A stretch of 64,000 nucleotides of DNA, taken from assembly GCA_006176705.1 (NCBI GenBank), contig QRFJ01002308.1, positions 380,507 through 444,506 on the forward strand, read 5' to 3'. This stretch comes from Cocos nucifera (lineage: Eukaryota; Streptophyta; Magnoliopsida; Arecales; Arecaceae). Positions 57,581 to 64,000 of this stretch are shown here, piece after piece. The notes beneath the pieces were generated by a model. The model saw only the letters and a program-made list of their open reading frames with translations, did not search any database and was not told where the DNA came from. The position numbers and the translations under genes were made by a program. Within the stretch, counting starts at the first letter, position 1. Every line of letters starts with the position of its first letter.

Positions 57581-57930
57581 CTTCCTCTCACGGCCGTTAT
57601 TTGAAACAATATCGAATATGCTTACCGATTATTATTGATGCGTTTATTTTGGTTTAAGAGCCACCCGTGACTTTCTTTATCTGGCTCCACCTGGCTGCAA
57701 AGTGATGGCACTCTCGCTTTCTTAGAGTCCGCTGACTGTTTCACAAGAATGGGTGGATAGCCACATGTTTATTAGAATATTGGGCATTGTACTGCATTCT
57801 TGAGCTGATGCTTAGAACCCCACACTAAAGAGGCCCTACCAGTCGTAGGTACTCCAAGAAATAGGTACGGATAATATTCGAAAATGAAAATTAAATTATT
57901 AAATAATAAAAAAAAAAGACATTGTGAGAA

Positions 57931-60220
57931 TACTTCATCACACTAATATTTTTTTAAATTTTTTATCAAATTAATATAAATTTAAATTTATATATATAAT
58001 TAATAAAAAATTAAAATATTATTTAAAATAATAATTTTTGTTGAGAAAATACCATTGTAAATGACATTTTTTCAGTTGAGTCAGCAACCCTCGTAGAATT
58101 CAATTGAAAAAAAATAAAATTACCATTTGGGACGATGATTTTGCTATTTGAAATAGCACTTTTAAAAGCATCATTTCAAATGATAATTTTTATATAAATT
58201 TTTTAAAAATAAATTTAATTTTTAAAATTTTTTAAAAATTATTAATTTTTTTAGAATTTTTGGATTTTTGGATGATACCTCCGTGGGTATGATGTGAACT
58301 TTCTTATGCTTCAATCAATTATGATTCATGAGCGCAAAATTTTAATTTTATTTAAATTTTTTTCTTATTTTTTATTGATATTTATATATTACTTTCTTAT
58401 AAAATTTTTAGATTCTTATATGAGATATCAATGAGCTTAACTTGAGTTTGCTTTTAGTTTTATCAGTCATGGCGCTTTATTAGTTCTCTGGTTGCAAAGT
58501 CTATTAAAAAATTATAACTTTTAAATTATATGTTTTACTTAATATAGTACGACTTTTATCTATTAAAATCTACTATCAGTTTAATAATATAATTGATTAT
58601 ACTAACTTTTCTGACTTATGATTTGTGGGCTATATTTTGGTTGATATAATTTTTTTCTCTATATTTGTATGAATGGAGTCTGTTATGCATAATTTTTTTT
58701 TAATCCTTAGACCAAACTAATATATTAAACTTTAATAATTTTCTTTAAGTCATAATGGTTATTCAATTAGAAAGGATTCCACCACTAACTTCACTTGAGA
58801 TTATAAGAAGGAAAAGAGAAAGAAGCTCTCTTTCTCTCTCCCTTTGATTACTTTTTTCTTTTTTAATTATTATTTTTGCCTAGTTCTCCCATTGATAGAA
58901 AAATTTAGAAAGTGATTTTATATAATTACTTCATTTATGTTTGCTCACATATTGCATGCGTGCCTTTGATCTAAATTATATTTTTTTATTTTTATTTATT
59001 TATTAATATTATTTTTGGTTTTAGGGGTTTGAAATATAAAGCATGCATAACAACCATTATGGTTGCAGTGTTGGAAAGCTAGAAGCCGTTGGAAGTGAAA
59101 ATAGGAATGGTGTCCATCTATATTTGATCAGATTAATATGTTGTTTAAGAATTATGATGGTATATTAATGCTAAGGAGGATGATTACAAATTAATTGCAA
59201 AAATCAAGGAAAAGATAGACAAGAAGTACATCAAGTAATTTTTATGACTGTGATTTGTAAATCTTGATATAAAGTGAGGATAAACTAATTTTCATTTGCA
59301 ATAAGAGAAAGAAAAAAATCTTGTAAAGAGTCATTTAAAGGTCTTTTTATGATTCTTTTTCCATTTATGTGTGTCACATAAGAATTAATATAAAAAAATG
59401 CTAAATATTTTTCTCTCGATCTAAATAACATAGTTAATTCAAATTACACTCTAAATTATTGATATGGGGTGCAGGGCAGAGTGGAGGGGGTGGAGGGGTG
59501 GGAGAGGGAGAAGACCAGGGGGTGGGATTGCACGGGAGAAGGTGGCAGAGGACCATTGGATGGGAGAGGGCGGCCGAGGTTTGGTGTGGCGTTGATGGAA
59601 ATAGGGGAATAAGGGATGAGGAGGGGGATGGAGATGGGGACGGGATAGGAAGGGGGGGGCGTTGGCGAGAGGCCATCGGATGGGGGAGGGAGGGGAGGGG
59701 GCCGAGGGAGCAAGATGGCATCAGATGCAGAGAGGGAGAGGGGGGTGGTGTTGATTGGAGGAAAAAGGAAACCTAACTAGAGAGTGTTGGGGGGCATCGA
59801 CGGGCGTCGAAGCATTGGCAAGCATTAGAGCAATGAGGGAGGGCATCCGATTGGAAGGCAGTAGAGTGGAGTGGGCATCGAGTAGGTAAAGAGGACTAAA
59901 GAATCATCCAGAATGGCAATTTTAGAAGCACCATTTGGAATAGCAACTTTCAAAAGTGCCATTCCAAACAGTGAATGTTAAAATTGATATTCTAAATAGC
60001 AATTTTATTTATTAATTTATTTTTTATATTGGGTTCCATGTAGGTTGTGGGGGGTGTTGACTCAACTGAAAAAATGCCATTTGGAATAGCATTTTCTCAG
60101 CAAAAAATGCAATTCCAAATGACATTTTAATATTTTGCATTAGTTTTGTAAATAAGTTTAAACCTGCATCAATTTAGTAAAAAAAGTTTTAAAAAAAGGC
60201 ATTAGTATGATAAAGTACTT
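57931..60220. mobile_element. Long-TIR DNA-transposon-like element (about 2.3 kb)
   Basis: The left arm (57931-58205) and the complement of the right arm (59915-60220) align: tactt-atca-actaat at the tip, gttgagaaaata/gctgagaaaatg, then attttttcagttgagtca in both. The interior has no transposase; it holds a G-rich block at 59461-59760. Mutator-like non-autonomous element is one possibility. Confidence 0.65.
59461..59760 (+). repeat. G-rich low-complexity block inside the long-TIR element
   Basis: Strong strand bias with many runs of three to seven G (for example gtggagggggtggaggggtg at 59480-59499). Opposite strand is C-rich. Open frames here on both strands are compositional. Confidence 0.8.
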
Positions 60221-60235
60221 GGAATTATAATCATA

Positions 60236-60893
60236 TAACAAAAACATAGAAAGTAAATACTCATGCTGAATTATTCTTATTTTATTTGACATGGTACAAT
60301 ATAGATACACCCTTTGTTTACACTTCTTGTTTTTTTGCAGATATGCTCCTAATGATCATGTATGTATATTATTCGAAGAGAAGACACAAATAATCTATGG
60401 ATTTTGCTATGATACTTCTATATTATTTTTTAATAAAAATTAGATTATGCTTCTAGTTGTTCATTATTAAAGGATACAGCAGGAAACAAAGTAGCAACCA
60501 GTTGAGCTCCGATGTAGTACCGGCTTGTTCTCTCTATCCCACAAGTTTGGCCAAGATGGATTCGGCCCTAGTAGTACCCTAGTGGGGGGCAATAATAAGC
60601 TAGCTAGACATTGATGTGAAAGAAAGAATAGAGACATCATTGACAATTGGGACTCGTTGAGAGACTCCATAATGCAGCTCAGGTTGCTAGATATTGACTG
60701 GTGAATGATGAAAGATTGGAAAACAAGATTAGACTATGGTAATGGTGGTGGGAGGGGAATTTGACAATGGTGGCAGCAATGGTAAAGGAATAGAAATGAG
60801 AGGCCCGGGGAGGGGGAGGAAAGCCTGAATTGAGGTTGTAGTTGGTGGCATCCTTAATGAATTTATATGTGCCAAGCTAGATGCAAGTCTTCT
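60236..60893. other. Intergenic stretch between two mobile elements
   Basis: No coding signal recognised. A short GA-rich segment at 60790-60830. Confidence 0.45.
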
Positions 60894-60898
60894 TTTAG

Positions 60899-61760
60899 GG
60901 CTCGTTTGGTTTGCAGGAAAAACTTTTCTTTTCATGAACTAACTTTTTAGGAAGTAAGTTCTTAAGAAGTTATTTCTTGAGAATACAATTTTAGTATATT
61001 TGGTTGACCATAGAAAAGTAACTTATTAAATGATAGCTTATATTTAGTTGAGCATCCATTTTTCTAGGAAAATGGTGTAAAATACCTATTATATCCTTAA
61101 TAGATATAAAATCATACATTTTTACTCCTAAACTTTATATAAATAATAATATTATATTTATATTAATAAAAATAATATTAATATAATATAATATAATATT
61201 AGATCATAATAATTTATTATATTAATATAAAACTAATATATATTATATTATGATAATATAATATTAATATTTTAATAAAATAAATTTATTAATATCTTTA
61301 AAATATAATATTATATTAATATAAATATTGATATATTAATATAAATACTATATTAATATTGATAAAAATATTATATTAGTATAAATATTAAAATATAAAA
61401 AATATTATAACATTAATATTAATATTATTTTTATATAAATATTAAGATAATATTAATATTATATTATATTATTAATATTTAGTTTTTTATCCTAGTCATG
61501 CATGATATTTTATAAAATTTTAGCTATAGATCTTAAAAGATATTTTGAAAAAAAAGTACTATCACTTTTCATGCCATGAGAAGTGCTAAAACCCACCTCC
61601 TTCATGGATTTTCACTTTTCATAAAATATGATAAGTAATTTTTTATAGAAAGAATTTTTTCATTCTCTCTCCTTTTAAAACTCTAATCAAATAAAAGGCT
61701 CTTTCTCCACTTTTCAGAAACTATCTCTTCCTCCTCTACTTTTCATGAACCAAACAAGTC
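60899..61760 (-). mobile_element. TIR element copy 2 (862 bp), AT-rich core
   Basis: Starts ggctcgtttggtttgcag, ends caaacaagtc, with tttag on both sides (60894-60898, 61761-61765). Its complement is colinear with copy 1 at 56449-57259, for example agtttctgaaaagt and aagatctat. Core 61140-61490 is nearly pure A/T. Confidence 0.75.
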
Positions 61761-61801
61761 TTTAGAGGTCTTGGATCTTTGCCTGTGAACTTCTCTATAG
61801 C

Positions 61802-62280
61802 TGCTTCATCACACCATGAATCATGCCTCCTTCACCTATTCGGTTTTGAATGCAATTGCCATTTATAGTCGTGGTTATTGTTGTTACCTCTTTTTCATGG
61901 CTAATTGTCGAGCTAAAATTGAGTCTTCTTCTATAGTTCTTGGGTCTCCACCACGAACCATCCTCATGGTTGCTTTTTCACACCATGAAACCCTTCCTTC
62001 TTTATCTATCCAACTTCAATCATGACCACTATCACCTTCATGGTGGTTGCTATTGTTCGTCCCTTTCTTATTAGTAATTGTTAAGTTGGATGAAGGTCTT
62101 TTATCAAGGGTCACATATCTCCATTGCAAATTGCCCTCCTGATAGCTCCATCACATTATGTAATCGTGCCACCTTTTCGACTCTTGTTGTGATAGCCATT
62201 GTAATCGCCATGGTCACTATAGTCCATCTCTTTCTCATTGACAATCAAGATTCTAAGGATAGAAGCCAACATAGATGAGG
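61802..62280 (+). repeat. Degenerate ~170-bp tandem repeat, about 2.8 copies
   Basis: Units start near 61802, 61971 and 62143: tgcttcatcacaccatgaa, tgctttttcacaccatgaa and agctccatcacattatgta. Later words cctctttttcatggc and tccctttcttattag also correspond. Short open frames here are not supported as genes. Confidence 0.6.
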
Positions 62281-62929
62281 ACATGGAGAGCAATGGAAAG
62301 GGGGGATGGAGAAGAGACATAGACTTTGATTTAATTAAATAGAATCGATTTTGGTGTCATGTACTCTAGGTTATTCGATCATCCATTTTAGACTCTTCAT
62401 TCTTGAATATATGGTGAAGATTATGTACTTGTAGGGAAACTTGGAAGCACAATAATGAAACATCCTATCTATTTAAGAAAATATAATCATGCATCTCTTA
62501 TTCATCTATATGTTAGATTGAAGATTCATTGTTGCTCTCTTCTAGCAATTTATCATGTACTAGGAGCAATAACAAAGCTATGATATCATGTTGCCAATAA
62601 ATTTTTTTTTTTTAGTTACTTAGATTTAAAATGATGATATTAAAAGAAAAAAAAATGATGGCTGGTGTATGCTTATATAGCACAATGCATAATTCTTTGA
62701 ACACACGTCTATTAGCAAATAGGAAGAAGAAATTTTAAAATAATGAATTACCTCCAAAACTTATGATAAATCCTCCTTTGAATAAGTGAAACGAAGAGGA
62801 AGTAAAAGAATATATAAGCAGAGGAAGAAAAGGAAGAAAAAATAAAGGAAAGAAATTTCTGTATAGTTTTATGTCCTGGGTTTTGTCCTCTTCTATTGCA
62901 ATGTGAAGGAAACACATGGGCTATAATGC
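62281..62929. other. Intergenic stretch
   Basis: AT-rich with A- and T-runs. No gene or repeat recognised. Confidence 0.45.
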
Positions 62930-64000
62930 ATAACGAAATGCCTGAATGTAATAGTTGCGGTGGATGAAAGTGTTACCGCAAGGCTATAGAAAATTGCTAA
63001 TGTGGCTGGAGCTGAACGTCGTCCTGAATCTACAGTGTCACAAGGTACTTATAGAGAAAGTTCACACTTGCTGGTGGTATCCCGACAGAGGATTCTTTGA
63101 TGCTTAAGTTAGCCGGTGCTTTGAGAATAGTAGAAAAAAAAGAGTCTAGACTAGAGAGCCGTGAGAGTCCTTTATCATCTCTCTCTTTGCTTGCTCTTCT
63201 CTATAATTGCTAGTCCTTACCTGAGGGTCCCATTCATACTTCTTTTGTATGGAGGCTGGGCCCATAAGCCATTAACCAAAATCTATGAGTTTGTTAAACC
63301 TAGCTCCACAGACTGTTAGGCCACATTTTGGCCCTTTATTGGGGGAAGAATCTTTCACGCTCCCTCTATATAGAGATGGTTAGTCGTGGGTGTCAGGTGC
63401 AAGCTCCACCCATGCAGTTGGTTGAATTAATGGTCCCAAGTCTACACCTAGTGTAACTTCACCATATCATCATGGGTGTGCCCTAATGGAGGTATGGTCC
63501 TAGTCAGTAGCTTTTTGGCTTTGAGTGGAAGAAGAAATCGCTTTGGTAGTTGAACCGCCAACCCGACTCTCTCTTGGATGCGCCCGCATTACTACATTTG
63601 GAGGGAAGAACTCCCGAGGATTAGTGATGTGTCTTTTTGTGACTCATGCTGTCTTTATTAGGAGGGAGCTTGAGGGTCACTAGACAATCCTTTCAAGTGA
63701 AAAAAATCCAAAGATTGCCTGTAGACTTGCCAAGACTTGCCATGTGGTAGATGGTGGTAAGTTACAAGGTGCACTTTGTGAGTTGTTTCACTGCGGCCGA
63801 TCGGATAGCATACCGATTAAAGAGTCACAAGGTCCATCATCACCAGTTAGCCAAGTGGCAAATTTGATGATTGATGAACGTTCTAACACCGTCGATGGTC
63901 TATATAAATAGACCACCCATCTCAATCAAGAATTTTCTTGCAATCCAATACAGTTTACTCTTTATTGTTGTAGTCGCCAGAGGAAGATCCTCTCTCTTTT
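62930..64000 (+). other. Probable LTR-type retrotransposon sequence running off the window
   Basis: Higher GC than its left neighbour, no long frame, and a promoter-like tatataaata at 63901-63910 followed by cttattgttgtagtcgcc-type leader text near 63960. A second motif, gatgcttaagttagcc at 63100, is of a kind common in plant LTRs. Ends not identified, so family and limits are open. Confidence 0.35.

Noticed and set aside
59434..59776. Open frames rich in Pro/Ser or Gly on both strands
   Set aside because: They reflect extreme strand bias of the G-rich block, not coding selection.
61816..62278. Two plus-strand frames that could look like a small secreted protein
   Set aside because: They fall in a degenerate ~170-bp tandem repeat and share no motif between units in the same frame.

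Overview
This is a stretch of plant nuclear genome, most likely a monocot and probably a palm. The organism call rests on the mix of retrotransposon families, the AT-rich introns, the GA/CT-rich 5' leader and a typical plant gene with GT-AG introns. The species itself is an inference. I see no prokaryotic gene organisation, no CRISPR array, no operon and no functional tRNA gene. Most long reading frames are decayed retrotransposon domains or artefacts of tandem repeats.

Left part, about 1-35,150: a nest of LTR retrotransposons. A Ty3/gypsy element of the Tat lineage (element A) enters from beyond the left edge. It carries gag, protease, RT, RNase H, a second RNase H and integrase on the + strand, then 115-bp tandem repeats, then a decayed ANTISENSE reading frame (putative gypsy-type transposon domain plus coiled coils), and a 3' LTR ending at 21,302. 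A full-length Angela-like Ty1/copia element (9,398-19,907, - strand, TSD gaagg) sits inside A. To the right is a copia gag remnant (E) whose LTR (22,749-23,626) has a polypurine tract on its left and a primer-binding site on its right. Then comes a minus-strand copia element (C) split by an Angela-type solo LTR (24,056-32,868). That solo LTR is itself split by a Tat-family non-autonomous element B (26,911-32,850, TSD cctgc), which carries a two-level tandem array of more than 30 units. C's own 5' LTR ends at 35,149.

Middle part, 35,150-55,450: one real host gene on the - strand, a PPPDE/deSI-like putative deubiquitinating or deSUMOylating cysteine peptidase. It has three coding exons (53,938-53,728; 44,716-44,429; 36,160-35,916; 247 aa, intact) and a probable 5'-UTR exon at 55,136-55,440. 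The introns are about 1.2, 9.0 and 8.3 kb and are filled with transposable elements: a TRIM interrupted by a 2.65-kb solo LTR that contains a 322-bp piece of 26S rRNA, a LINE 3' end, a MITE, an inverted-repeat element with microsatellites, a complete TRIM and a long foldback element.

Right part, 55,450-64,000: upstream intergenic DNA with DNA-transposon-like elements. These are two inverted copies of one AT-rich TIR family, a 2.3-kb long-TIR element with a G-rich core, a small inverted-repeat element, a degenerate ~170-bp tandem repeat, and probable LTR-type sequence running to the window end. Apart from the peptidase gene, I found no intact protein-coding gene.
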